A DNA stretch of 64,000 nt from Planctomycetota bacterium (GCA_022616055.1 JAKEFM010000158.1:1-64000); one strand, 5' to 3'; positions 27,709 to 37,225 are shown, numbered from the stretch's first letter. Notes: generated by a model not told the origin, from the letters alone. Program-made: numbers and translations.

Positions 27709-28605
27709 ATGAAGATGTATCTGTGGTCGGCTGTCGTCGGTTCGATCGTCGGAGTCTGCGTCGGGACCCTCCCCGCGTTCGCGCAGGGACCGCCCCCCCC
27801 TCCCACCCCCTCCGAAGCGGCGGCCCAGCTGCGCAACGCTTCGAAGGCGGAGCTGGCCGCCCTCAAGGCCGCGCTCTCGACGAACCTCTCCGGCTTCGAG
27901 ACCAACCTCTCCACACACCTCCTCGCGGTCGGGGGAGGGTCGGCGACGCCGCAGCAGAGCCTCGAGAACGCGGCGGGCAACCTCGTCGACGCGATGAACG
28001 CGCTGCGGGACAAGACGAACCTGGCCGAGCGCAACCTCGAGGCCCAGGCGGCGGGGCTCCTCAGGGGTCTCGGCGGGACGGACTATCCGCTCGGATTCCT
28101 CGTCGGGGATGCCCAGACCCTCGACAAGTTCGTCGCGGCGATCGGGAAGGAGGTCGGGAAGAACCGCGCGAAGTTCCTGAAGGACATGCAGAAGTTCGCG
28201 CGGGGCCTCTCCTCGGCCGAGTACACGATCCTCGCGTGGGTCCCCGACCTGGGCGACACCGCCCCGCCCTCCCCGAATCCGGGGCCGGCGCCCGCGGCGG
28301 GGGCGCTCCCCCTCGCGATCCACGGAATCGCGGCGGGGGCCGGCTCGATGACGGCGAACGACGGGAAGATCTGCGTCGGCGGGCTCGCCGACGCCGCCGG
28401 GGGATCCTTGACCGTGACGATCACGGGCCCGGCCGCAACGACGCAGACGCAGACGGTCACGGTCACGACGAGTGGAAGGTGGTACGCCTGCTTCCCGCCG
28501 ATCGGGACGGCCGGCAACCTCTCCGAGGGAAACTACACGGTCCAGGCGACGCAGGGGACGACCACGCCCATCTCGACGAGCGCCGCGATCGGGGTTCCGG
28601 AATAG
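27709..28605 (+). CDS. Secreted protein of unknown function, tandem paralog 1
   Basis: Signal peptide; 'LRNASKAELAALKAALSTN...YPLGFLVGDAQTLDKFVAAIGKEVGKNRAKFLKDMQKFAR' and C-terminal Ig-like domain; paralogous to 28843..29727. Confidence 0.85.
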   Translation: MKMYLWSAVVGSIVGVCVGTLPAFAQGPPPPPTPSEAAAQLRNASKAELAALKAALSTNLSGFETNLSTHLLAVGGGSATPQQSLENAAGNLVDAMNALRDKTNLAERNLEAQAAGLLRGLGGTDYPLGFLVGDAQTLDKFVAAIGKEVGKNRAKFLKDMQKFARGLSSAEYTILAWVPDLGDTAPPSPNPGPAPAAGALPLAIHGIAAGAGSMTANDGKICVGGLADAAGGSLTVTITGPAATTQTQTVTVTTSGRWYACFPPIGTAGNLSEGNYTVQATQGTTTPISTSAAIGVPE

Positions 28606-28723
28606 CCCCGACTCCCCCGAGCGGGACTCTCGGGCACGGCACCGGCCTTCGGGGGCCTCCGGCCGTCGCGCGGCGCCGGCCGGAGGCCAACGGGGATCCT
28701 CGTCGACATCCGGAGGGGTGTCG

Positions 28724-28752
28724 TTGTGGCGCCGAGGGGCCGAGGCTATCTT
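28724..28752 (+). promoter_or_regulatory. Candidate promoter of tandem paralog 2
   Basis: TTGTGG-N17-TATCTT. Confidence 0.5.
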
Positions 28753-28779
28753 CCGCGCCCCTCGGCCCCGTCCCTCGCC

Positions 28780-28819
28780 GGCGGGCTCAAGCGGGGCGCG
28801 AGGATTCGGCGAGCCCGCC
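28780..28819 (+). promoter_or_regulatory. 5'UTR hairpin (copy 2)
   Basis: GGCGGGCTC (28780-88)/GAGCCCGCC (28811-19), 22-nt loop, ends 23 nt before ATG 28843. Confidence 0.6.
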
Positions 28820-28842
28820 CGGACCCGAAAGGAACAAGGGAC

Positions 28843-29727
28843 ATGAGGATGAAGCTCTGGTCGGCGATCGCGGTCTCCTGCCTCGGGGCCTCCCTCGCGG
28901 CGCTCCCCGTCCTCGCGCAGGGGGAGGGCGGGCCCACCCCGGCCGAGGCGGCGACCCAGCTGAAGAACGCCACGAAGGCCGAGCTCCTCATGCTCAAGAT
29001 CGCGCTCCTGACGAGCGGCGCCGACCTCCGGGACGACCTCTTCTCGCACATCTTCGCCATCCTGGGCGGCGGGGCGACCCCGGAGGACGGCCTCGAGAAC
29101 GCGACGAGCGACCTCGTCGATTCGAGGAACGAGACCTGGGGCTCTGCGGAGACGGTCCAGCGCAACCTCGAGATCTTCGGCTTCACCCTCCTCCAGGGCC
29201 TCGGCCCCGGGGTCTTCCCGCTCGGGTTCCTGCTCGGCGACTGCCAGACGATCGACAAGTTCGTCGCCGCGATCGAGAAGGAGCTCGCGAAGGGGCGCGC
29301 GAAGACCTTGAAGGACCTGAAGAGGTTCGCGAAGTTCCTCGCGAGCCTCGACTACGCGATGAATCCGGGACTGCCCCCCCTCGCCCCCACGGCGCCGCCG
29401 GCCCCGAACCCCACCCCGCCTCCCGCGCCGGGCCCCAACCCGCTCAAGATCCACGGACTCGCGGGGGGGAGCAGCACGCTCGCGACGCTCGACGGCAAGC
29501 TCTGCGTCGGGGGGATCGCCGATTCCGCCGGGGGCGACGTCTCCGTGACGATCACGGGTCCGGGCGGGGCCACGCAGCAGCAGACGGTCCCGGTCGACAT
29601 CGACCGGAAGTGGTACGTCTGCTTCCCGCCGGTGGGCGTCCCGGGCAACCTCCCCGAGGGGAACTACACCGTGGAGGCGACGCAGGGGGGGAGCTCGGCG
29701 AGCGCGGCGATCGGGGTTCCCGGCTAG
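28843..29727 (+). CDS. Secreted protein of unknown function, tandem paralog 2
   Basis: 'MRMKLWSAIAVSCLGASLAALPVLAQ...LKNATKAELLMLKIALLT...FPLGFLLGDCQTIDKFVAAIEKELAKGRAKTLKDLKRFAKFL'; same domain layout as 27709..28605. Confidence 0.85.
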   Translation: MRMKLWSAIAVSCLGASLAALPVLAQGEGGPTPAEAATQLKNATKAELLMLKIALLTSGADLRDDLFSHIFAILGGGATPEDGLENATSDLVDSRNETWGSAETVQRNLEIFGFTLLQGLGPGVFPLGFLLGDCQTIDKFVAAIEKELAKGRAKTLKDLKRFAKFLASLDYAMNPGLPPLAPTAPPAPNPTPPPAPGPNPLKIHGLAGGSSTLATLDGKLCVGGIADSAGGDVSVTITGPGGATQQQTVPVDIDRKWYVCFPPVGVPGNLPEGNYTVEATQGGSSASAAIGVPG

Positions 29728-29734
29728 CCCCCGC

Positions 29735-31171
29735 TCACCCCCGCGCCGCGGCGGCGCCGAGGCCCGCCATCGACTCCCAGCCGCCCCCGAGCGCCCGGTA
29801 GAGCGCGACGAGGGTCGCCGCGACGGCCGCCTCGCTGCGGGCGACGTCGTCCTCGAGGTCGGAGAGGGTGCGCTGGGAGTCGAGGACCGGCTGGAAGTCC
29901 GAGAGGCCGTCGGCGTACTGGCGCTGCGCGAGGTCGGCGGCGAGGCGCGCGTGGGCGACGGCCTCGAGGAGCGCCCGGCGCCGGGCCTGCTCGCGCAGGA
30001 ACAGCGTCATCGCGTTCTCGCCTTCCTCGAGGGCGAGGAGGACGGCGCGCTCCCACCGGATCAGGGCCTGCTCCGCCCGTGCCTCCGAGGCGTGAACGAG
30101 GTCGCGGAGGCGGCCGGCGTCGAAGAGGTTCCACCGGATCGAGGGGCCGACCCCGAAGAAGGTGCTGCCGGTCTCGAAGAAATCGCGCGGCTTGTCCGCG
30201 GCGAGGCCGAGGTTCCCGAGGAGGGTGAGGCGCGGGTAGAGGTCGCCCTCCGCGACGCCGATGCGCGCATGCTCGGCCGCGAGGGCGCGCTCGGCGCGGC
30301 GCACGTCGGCCCGGCGGCGCAGGAGGTCGGCCGGGACGCCGACCGCTACCTCCGGCGGCGGGACGGGGATCGGGGCCGGGGGGGCGAGCTCTTCGGCGAG
30401 GGCTCCGGGCGGGAGGCCGAGGAGGACCGCGAGGCGGTTCTCGGCGGCGCGGAGGCCGAACTCGAGGGCGGGGATCCGGGCGCGCGTCGTCTCGACCTGG
30501 GTCGCCGCCTGCGCGACGTCCCGCTCCCGCACGAGGCCGGCGTCGAACCGGGCGCGGACGAGGGCGAGCGTCTCCTCCTGGAGGGCGAGCTGGTCGAGCG
30601 AGATCTCGAGGCGTCGCTGGAAGGCGCGGAACTGGAAGTAGCTGATCGCCGTCTCGGCGGCGGCGGTCACCGCGACGTCGCGGGCGTCCTCGACGATCGC
30701 CTCGAGGTCGGCGTCGGAGGCCTGGATCGCGCGGCGGACCCGTCCCCACAGATCGATCTCCCAGGCCGTATCGAGGCTGGCGCCGTAGCGGTTCCAGTCG
30801 GGGACGAACTCCCCGAAGGGGGTGTTCTCGCTTTCCCCAAAATAGGTGTAGGAGGCGTTGGCGTCGAGCGTGGGATAGAGGTCCGCGGCGACCGCGCCGC
30901 GCAGGGCGAGAGCCTCGCTCACGCGCGCGAGGGCCTCCCGGAGGTCGAGCCCCTGGCGCGTCGCGCGCTCGACGAGCCCGTCGAGGACGGGGTCTCCGAG
31001 GTGGCTCCACCAGGAGGAGAGGTCGGCCGCGCGCGCGGGGAGCGTCGTCGACGTCGTCTCGCGCCACGCGGGGGGGACCGCGATCTCGGGTCGCTCGTAG
31101 TCCGGCCCGACCTTGCAGCCGGCGGCGAGGAGGAGGGCGGCCGCGGCCGGGATTCCGTTCCCGAGGTTCAT
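29735..31171 (-). CDS. RND efflux outer membrane lipoprotein (NodT/OMF family)
   Basis: 'LLLAAGCKVGPDYERPEIAVPPAW', 'LDTAWEIDLWGRVRRAIQAS', 'RRADVRRAERALAAEHARIGVAEGDLYPRLTL'. Confidence 0.95.
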   Translation of the reverse strand: MNLGNGIPAAAALLLAAGCKVGPDYERPEIAVPPAWRETTSTTLPARAADLSSWWSHLGDPVLDGLVERATRQGLDLREALARVSEALALRGAVAADLYPTLDANASYTYFGESENTPFGEFVPDWNRYGASLDTAWEIDLWGRVRRAIQASDADLEAIVEDARDVAVTAAAETAISYFQFRAFQRRLEISLDQLALQEETLALVRARFDAGLVRERDVAQAATQVETTRARIPALEFGLRAAENRLAVLLGLPPGALAEELAPPAPIPVPPPEVAVGVPADLLRRRADVRRAERALAAEHARIGVAEGDLYPRLTLLGNLGLAADKPRDFFETGSTFFGVGPSIRWNLFDAGRLRDLVHASEARAEQALIRWERAVLLALEEGENAMTLFLREQARRRALLEAVAHARLAADLAQRQYADGLSDFQPVLDSQRTLSDLEDDVARSEAAVAATLVALYRALGGGWESMAGLGAAAARG

Positions 31172-34100
31172 GCCATCCCCAGGGCAGGGGCGGCCTGCCC
31201 GAGCGCGGGCTCGTCCTCCTCGGCGGATGCCTCGCTCGGCCGATGCTCGGCGGCGATGAGGGAGTAGAAGACCGGGACGACGAAGAGGGTGAAGAGCGTG
31301 CCGACGGTCATCCCCGCGACGAGGACCGTCCCGATGCTGTTCCGCGCCTGCGCGCCGGGCCCGGTGACGAGGACGAGGGGGAAGTGGCCGAACACGGTGG
31401 CGGCCGACGTCATCAGCACGGGCCGCAGGCGCGTCAGGCAGGCCTCGCGCAGCGCCGCGGCCTTCGGCATGCCGGTCTCCGCCAGCGCGTTCGCGAACTG
31501 GACGATGAGGATGCCGTTCTTCGCGATCAGCCCGACGAGCGTGATCAGGCCGACCTGGGAGTAGATGTTGATCGTCGTGAACTCGAGGAACGGGAAGACG
31601 AGGGCCCCGGAGATCGCGAGCGGCACCGAGCCGAGGAGCACGATCAGGGGATCGCGGAAGGATCGGAACTGCGCCGCGAGGACGAGGTAGATCAGGACGA
31701 CCGCGAAGCCGAGCGTGACCGTGAGGGCCGAGCCCTCGCGGCGGATCTGGCGCGACTCCCCGGCGTGGTCGAGGTCGACGTTCGGGCCCCCCGCGGCCGC
31801 CGCCGCCTTCTCGAGGACCTCGAGCCCCTCCTCCTTGGTGATCCCCGGCTGGACGCCGCCGAAGACACGCACGGCGTTGCGCTGCTGGAAGCGGTTGAGC
31901 GTGCGCGCCTCGGTCGTCGGCTCGATCCTCACGAAGGCCGAGACCGGCACGAGCCCCCCCGAGGGGGTCTTGATCTTGAGATCGAGGAGCGGCCCGAGCG
32001 TCGAGCGGTCCGTCTCGTCGAGCTGCGGGATCACCTTGTAGGAGCGGTCGAAGTAGTTGAAGCGGTTGACGTAGGCGCCGCCGAGGAGGGTGCCCAGTTC
32101 CCGGCCGACGCCGGCGAGGTCGAGGCCGAGGTCGGCGACCCGCTCCCGGTCGATCGCGACGCGCGCGAGGGGCCGGTCGATCTTGAGGTCGGTGTCGACG
32201 TAGAGGAACTTCCCGCTCGCCCAGCCCGCGCCGACGACCGCGCCGGCGGTCTCGAGCATCTGCTCGGCGCTCGCCGCGCTCTGGAGGACCAGCTCGACGT
32301 CGTACTGGCCGGCGTTGGGGAGCGGGGGATCGAGGCGGGGGAAGACGCGCACGCCCGGGATCTGCGAGACCGCGCCGAAGACGGGCCCGAAGAGCTCCTC
32401 GGTCGAGCGCGCGCGGTGGCGCCAGTCCTTCGTCACCATCCCGCCGAACCCTCCCCAGGCGGCCGTGAGGGACCACATGAACTCCGCCTCGGGGAACGAG
32501 GTGATCGCCTTTACGATCTTGAGGGACTCGCGGTTCGCCGCCTCGATCGTGGAGTCGGGGGAGGTGTCGAGGAAGAGGCTGATGTGCCCCTGGTCCTCGA
32601 CGGGGGCGAGCTCGCGCCGCGAGTAGGAGTAGAGGGGCCAGGCCCCGGCCATGACGAGGAGGGAGGCGGCGACGACCGCCCCGCGCATGGAGAGGGCGCC
32701 GTCGAGCGCCCGCGCGTAGCCGCGCCGGACCGCCTCGAAGCCGCGGTGGACGAGCCGCGTCAGGCGCCCCTCCTCCCCGTGGGCGTGGACGAAGCGCGAG
32801 CTCATGACAGGGGACAGCGTGACCGCGACGAGCCCCGACACGACGACGGCCGCGGCGAGCGTGATCGCGAACTCGAGGAAGAGCGACCCGGTGAGGCCTC
32901 CCTGGAACGCGATGGGGGTGTAGACCGCCGCCAGCGTGACCGTCATCGCGAGGATCGGGCCGACCAGCTCCCGCGCCCCGACGAGGGCCGCCGAGAGGCG
33001 CGTTCTCCCCTCCCGGACGTGGCGCTCGACGTTCTCGACGACGACGATCGCGTCGTCGACGACGAGGCCGACGGAGAGCACGATCGCGAGGATCGTCAGC
33101 AGGTTCAGGCTGAAGCCGAAGGCGAGCATCACGATCGCCGCGCCGACGAGGGAGACCGGCATCGCGACGAGGGGGACGAGCGCCGTGCGCACGGAGCCCA
33201 TGAAGAGGAAGACGACGAAGCCGACGATCGCGATCGTCTCCCCCAGCGTCTTCGTGATCTCCGTGAGCGCGTTCTCCATGAACACCGTCGCGTCGTAGGC
33301 GAGGCGCATGTCGACGTCCTTCGGGAGCGTCGGCCGCAGGCGATCCATCTCCGCGCGCAGGCGGTGGGCGACCTCGATCTCGTTCGTCCCCGCGAGCGGA
33401 TAGACCCCGAGGTAGACCGCCTCCTTGTCGCTGAACTTCGCGACGAAGTCGGGCTCTTCCGAGCCGAGCTCGACCCGGGCGACGTCGGAGAGGCGCACGA
33501 TCCCGCCTTTGCGGTCGGCGACGACGAGGTCCTCGAACTCCCGGACGGTGCGCAGATCCGTGTTCGCGAGGAGGTCGACCTGGACCAGGTTCCCCTTTGT
33601 CTGCCCGACCGCGGCGAGGAAGTTGTTGCGCAGGAGCGCCGCCTGCAGGTCGCCCGGGGCGAGGTTCGCCGCCGCGAGCCGGTCGGGGTCGATCCAGACC
33701 CGCATGGCGATTGGGCGGCCCCCGACGACCTCGACCCGCTGCACGCCCGGGAGCGTCGCGAGCTGCGGCTGGATCGAGCGCGCGAGCCAGTCGGTGAGGG
33801 CGGGGATCCCCCGCTCGCTCGAGGTGAAGCTGAGATAGAAGGAGGCGTACGGCCGGTCCGCGCGCTGCACCTCGACGACGGGGGGCTCGGCCTCGGCCGG
33901 CAGCTCCGAGCGGACCTGCTGGAGGCGCGCGGTGATCTCGGCCAGCGCGGTCGTGCTGCTGTGGTTCAGCTTCAGCCGCACGGTGACCTGGCTCACCCCC
34001 GCCCGGCTCGTCGACTCGATCGTGTCGATCCCGCTGATCGCCGAGACGACCCGCTCGATCGGGGTCGTGAGGAAGCCCCGGACGTTCTGGGCGCTCGCCC

Positions 34101-34260
34101 CGGTGTAGACCGTCGTGATCAGGACCGCGGAGCTCTCGATCCTCGGGTACTGCTGCACGGGGAGCGTCGTCAGCGCCCGCCAGCCGACGAGGACGATGCC
34201 GAGGTTGACGACCGCGGCGAGGACGGGGTGCCGGATGAAGACGTCGGTGAAGAACTTCAC
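31168..34260 (-). CDS. RND (HAE1/AcrB-type) efflux permease
   Basis: 1030 aa; 'MKFFTDVFIRHPVLAAVVNLGIVLVGW', 'GLVVDDAIVVVENVERHVREG', 'LIYLVLAAQFRSFRDPLIVL'; ATGA overlap with OMF gene. Confidence 0.97.
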   Translation of the reverse strand: MKFFTDVFIRHPVLAAVVNLGIVLVGWRALTTLPVQQYPRIESSAVLITTVYTGASAQNVRGFLTTPIERVVSAISGIDTIESTSRAGVSQVTVRLKLNHSSTTALAEITARLQQVRSELPAEAEPPVVEVQRADRPYASFYLSFTSSERGIPALTDWLARSIQPQLATLPGVQRVEVVGGRPIAMRVWIDPDRLAAANLAPGDLQAALLRNNFLAAVGQTKGNLVQVDLLANTDLRTVREFEDLVVADRKGGIVRLSDVARVELGSEEPDFVAKFSDKEAVYLGVYPLAGTNEIEVAHRLRAEMDRLRPTLPKDVDMRLAYDATVFMENALTEITKTLGETIAIVGFVVFLFMGSVRTALVPLVAMPVSLVGAAIVMLAFGFSLNLLTILAIVLSVGLVVDDAIVVVENVERHVREGRTRLSAALVGARELVGPILAMTVTLAAVYTPIAFQGGLTGSLFLEFAITLAAAVVVSGLVAVTLSPVMSSRFVHAHGEEGRLTRLVHRGFEAVRRGYARALDGALSMRGAVVAASLLVMAGAWPLYSYSRRELAPVEDQGHISLFLDTSPDSTIEAANRESLKIVKAITSFPEAEFMWSLTAAWGGFGGMVTKDWRHRARSTEELFGPVFGAVSQIPGVRVFPRLDPPLPNAGQYDVELVLQSAASAEQMLETAGAVVGAGWASGKFLYVDTDLKIDRPLARVAIDRERVADLGLDLAGVGRELGTLLGGAYVNRFNYFDRSYKVIPQLDETDRSTLGPLLDLKIKTPSGGLVPVSAFVRIEPTTEARTLNRFQQRNAVRVFGGVQPGITKEEGLEVLEKAAAAAGGPNVDLDHAGESRQIRREGSALTVTLGFAVVLIYLVLAAQFRSFRDPLIVLLGSVPLAISGALVFPFLEFTTINIYSQVGLITLVGLIAKNGILIVQFANALAETGMPKAAALREACLTRLRPVLMTSAATVFGHFPLVLVTGPGAQARNSIGTVLVAGMTVGTLFTLFVVPVFYSLIAAEHRPSEASAEEDEPALGQAAPALGMA

Positions 34261-34261
34261 G

Positions 34262-34894
34262 TCACGCCTTCCGGCGGAAGACGGCGAACCAGCCCTTCGG
34301 CCCGCCCGGCGAGTACGCGGTCCCCTCGTTCACCTCGAACTGGACGCCTTCGATCGACTCGATCGCCCAGCCCTCGGCGAAGGCCTCCTCCAGCTCCCGG
34401 CGCGAGATCCTCCGCGGCCCCTGCGTTCCGGGCTCCTCGTCGCTGAAGCAGGCGAGGAAGACCCGGCCGACCGGCTCGAGCGCGGCCGAAAGTCCCTCGA
34501 CGTAGCGGCGACGGTCCCCGTCGGAGAAGACATGGAAGAGGCCCGAGTCGATCGCGGTGGCGAACCGCCGGCCCCAACCCTGGAGCGTGAGTGCGTCCTT
34601 GACGAGGAACTCGGCCGAGAGACCCCGCTTCTTCGCCTTCTCTCTCGCGCGCCGCACCGCCTGGACGACGAAGTCGATCCCGGTGACCTCGTGGCCACGG
34701 GCGGCGAGGAACAGGGCGATCTCGCCCGTGCCGCAGCCGGCGTCGAGGACGGGGCTCACGATCCGGTCGGCGACGGCGACGAACTCGGCCCGCGGCCTGC
34801 CGATGTCCCAGGGGGGCGTCCCGGCGTAGCTCTCCTCGAAGCGGGCGCGGTCGAGGGGCGCGGCCGCGCCGCCATCCTCGTTCCGCGCGGTCAC
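34262..34894 (-). CDS. Class I SAM-dependent methyltransferase
   Basis: 'FEESYAGTPPWDIGRPRAEFV...SPVLDAGCGTGEIALFLAARGHEVTGIDFVVQAVRRA'. Confidence 0.93.
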   Translation of the reverse strand: MTARNEDGGAAAPLDRARFEESYAGTPPWDIGRPRAEFVAVADRIVSPVLDAGCGTGEIALFLAARGHEVTGIDFVVQAVRRAREKAKKRGLSAEFLVKDALTLQGWGRRFATAIDSGLFHVFSDGDRRRYVEGLSAALEPVGRVFLACFSDEEPGTQGPRRISRRELEEAFAEGWAIESIEGVQFEVNEGTAYSPGGPKGWFAVFRRKA

Positions 34895-35091
34895 TTCGGC
34901 CGCTCCGGCGCCGTCACGGGAGCGTCGAGGAAGGCCGGGAGGATCGAGAGGGGCAGATCGGACCGCATCGGGAGCGCCCCGGGCCGGGCGCGGGGGAGCG
35001 AGCGGAATACCCGCACCGCGCGCTCGGGCCGCACGATATCGGCGTCCCGGATCCCGATCAACGCCGGCGCCGCGATCGACCTGAGGTCCTC
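34891..35091 (-). pseudogene. C-terminal remnant of an alpha/beta hydrolase
   Basis: 'EDLRSIAAPALIGIRDADIVRPERAVRVFRSLPRARPGALPMRSDLPLSILPAFLDAPVTAPERPK' matches the C-terminal strand/Asp region of alpha/beta hydrolases but lacks the N-terminal half and the catalytic His; GTGA overlap with methyltransferase start. Confidence 0.55.
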
Positions 35092-35261
35092 CTGCCTGCA
35101 CCTCACGCACTCGTTCGGGGAGCGCCGGGTGCCGACCCGACGGGAGGCGACCCCGCGAATCCTTGATTCAGGGAACCCTCGATCGACGTAATGAACCAGG
35201 CGCCGTGCGCCGCCCGCCCCCAACCCCCTCCATGACCCCGAGACGGCAAGGAGCACTTCCC

Positions 35262-36305
35262 ATGTCATTCCTGCGGATCGTCGAGGCCGACGCACCCTCC
35301 GAGACGACCCTTCCCCCGACCGGGGAGAGGATCGTGGAAAGGGAAAGGCAGGCGCGCATGAGAAGAGGAATCCTCGCGACCGCGGGGGCCCTGCTCGCGG
35401 CGCCGATCCTGGTCGCCCACGCGTCCCCGGCGGGCCCGATCCCCCAGGGGAACCGTGGGGCGGAGATCAAGCCGACGAGGTCCGGCTTCGCGGAGGTGAA
35501 CGGCTTCCGGCTCTACCACGAGATCTTCGGGGAGGGGGAGCCCGTCGTCGTCCTGCACGGCGGCCTGATGACGATCCCCGAGATGTCGTCCCTGGTCCAG
35601 CCGCTGGCGCGAGGGCGGCGGGTGATCGCGGTCGAGCTGCAGGGCCACGGGCACTCCGCCGACACGGACCGGCCGCTCCGGGTGGAGACGATGGGAGACG
35701 ACGTCGGCGCGCTGATCGAGCACCTCGGCCTCGGGAAGGCGGATGTCGTCGGGTTCTCGCTGGGCGGCCACGTGGCCCTGCGCGCCGCGATCCAGCATCC
35801 CGACCGCGTGCGCCGCCTCGTCCTGCTGTCGACCCCCTTCGCGCGCTCCGGCTGGTTTCCGGAGGTGCAGGCCGGAATGTCGCAGGTCGGCTCGAAGATG
35901 GCCGAGATGTTGAAGGGGATGCCGACGGCCATCGCCGCGCGCGCCTGGCCGCAGCCCGAACGCTTCCCGAAGTTCCTCGACAAGCTCGGCGCGATGATGG
36001 CCGAGGACTACGACTGGTCGGCGGAGGTCCGGCGGCTCCCCATGCCGGTGATGCTGGTCTACCCCGACCACGACGCCATCTCGACCCGGCACATGGCGGA
36101 GTTCTACGGCCTGCTCGGCGGAGGGCTCAAGGATCCCGGCTTTCTGAACCCGCAGTTCACCCGGGCGCGGCTCTCCATCGTGCCGGGGACCACCCACTAC
36201 AACCTCCACACCGCGCCGGAGGTGGGACCGATCGTCGAGTCGTTCCTCTCCGACGCCCGGACGAATCCGGGGGGAGGCGAGACCCCATCGAAGTCCGCGA
36301 AGTGA
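35262..36305 (+). CDS. Alpha/beta-fold hydrolase (start may be 35358, where a signal peptide begins)
   Basis: 'GEPVVVLHGGLMTIPEM', 'DVVGFSLGGHVALRAAIQHPDRVRRLVLLS' GxSxG. Confidence 0.93.
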   Translation: MSFLRIVEADAPSETTLPPTGERIVERERQARMRRGILATAGALLAAPILVAHASPAGPIPQGNRGAEIKPTRSGFAEVNGFRLYHEIFGEGEPVVVLHGGLMTIPEMSSLVQPLARGRRVIAVELQGHGHSADTDRPLRVETMGDDVGALIEHLGLGKADVVGFSLGGHVALRAAIQHPDRVRRLVLLSTPFARSGWFPEVQAGMSQVGSKMAEMLKGMPTAIAARAWPQPERFPKFLDKLGAMMAEDYDWSAEVRRLPMPVMLVYPDHDAISTRHMAEFYGLLGGGLKDPGFLNPQFTRARLSIVPGTTHYNLHTAPEVGPIVESFLSDARTNPGGGETPSKSAK

Positions 36306-36321
36306 TCGCCCCAGGGAGGGT

Positions 36322-36810
36322 GTGAGGGTGGCGGAACACAGGTCCGTGGTGGTCTGGAGCCGCGACGGCGCGGCGTTCACGGACAATCGCTACAGCCGGG
36401 GCCATCGGTGGCTGTTCGACGGCGGCGTCGAGGTGCCCGCGTCCTCCTCGCCGGAAGTGGTCCCCTTGCCCCTCTCGGTGCCGGCGGCCGTCGATCCCGA
36501 GGAAGCGTTCGTCGCGAGTCTCTCGAGCTGCCACATGCTCTGGTTCCTCTCGATCGCCGCCCGTCGGGGGTTCGTCGTCGATCTCTACCGGGACGAGGCC
36601 GTCGGCGTGATGGCGAAGGACGGCGACGGCAAGCCGGCGATGACGCTGGTCACGCTCCGCCCCGCGGTCGCGTTCGGCGGCGGGCGCCTGCCGACCCGCG
36701 CCGAGGAAGAGGCGATGCACGAGGAGGCGCATGCGCAGTGCTTCCTCGCCCGGTCGGTCCGATCCGAACTCCGCTGCGAGCCGGCGTGGCCTCCCGGCTC
36801 TCACGCCTGA
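36322..36810 (+). CDS. OsmC-family protein (Cys form)
   Basis: 'AVDPEEAFVASLSSCHMLWFLSIAARRGFVVDLYRDEAVGVM' with the conserved Cys. Confidence 0.92.
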   Translation: MRVAEHRSVVVWSRDGAAFTDNRYSRGHRWLFDGGVEVPASSSPEVVPLPLSVPAAVDPEEAFVASLSSCHMLWFLSIAARRGFVVDLYRDEAVGVMAKDGDGKPAMTLVTLRPAVAFGGGRLPTRAEEEAMHEEAHAQCFLARSVRSELRCEPAWPPGSHA

Positions 36811-36838
36811 CGCCGCGGCGGATTCCTCTGGGAGCGGG

Positions 36839-37225
36839 ATGAAAGACCTCGCGATCGAGCTGGAGAACCGACCCGGAGCGCTCGCCCGCATGGGCGAGGC
36901 GCTCGGCCGGGCGGGCGTGAGCATCGAAGGGGGAGGGGCATGGGTCGTGGGGGGGAAGGGCGTCGCTCATTTCCTCTTCGAGGACGGGGCGGCGGCGCGC
37001 AGCGCGCTCGAAGAGGCCGGGATCCGCGTCCTCGCGGACCGGGAAGTCGTCGCGCTCCGTCTGAAGCAGGCGGTGCCCGGGCAGCTGGGCCTGCTCGGCC
37101 GCCGCATGGCGGAAGCCGGGGTCAACATCGAGGTGCAGTACAGCGACCATCAGAACCGGTTGATCCTGGTCGTGGACGACCTCGGCCGAGGGCGGAGGGT
37201 GGCCGAGGAGTGGACGCGGGAATGA
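36839..37225 (+). CDS. ACT-domain protein
   Basis: 'MKDLAIELENRPGALARMGEALGRAGVSIEGGG...' and a second ACT-like repeat 'PGQLGLLGRRMAEAGVNIEVQYSD'. Confidence 0.88.
   Translation: MKDLAIELENRPGALARMGEALGRAGVSIEGGGAWVVGGKGVAHFLFEDGAAARSALEEAGIRVLADREVVALRLKQAVPGQLGLLGRRMAEAGVNIEVQYSDHQNRLILVVDDLGRGRRVAEEWTRE

Noticed and set aside
31243-34446. 1067-aa plus-strand ORF antisense to the RND pump
   Set aside because: Composition is the repetitive E/D/R/G shadow of the AcrB-like gene; no recognisable domain.
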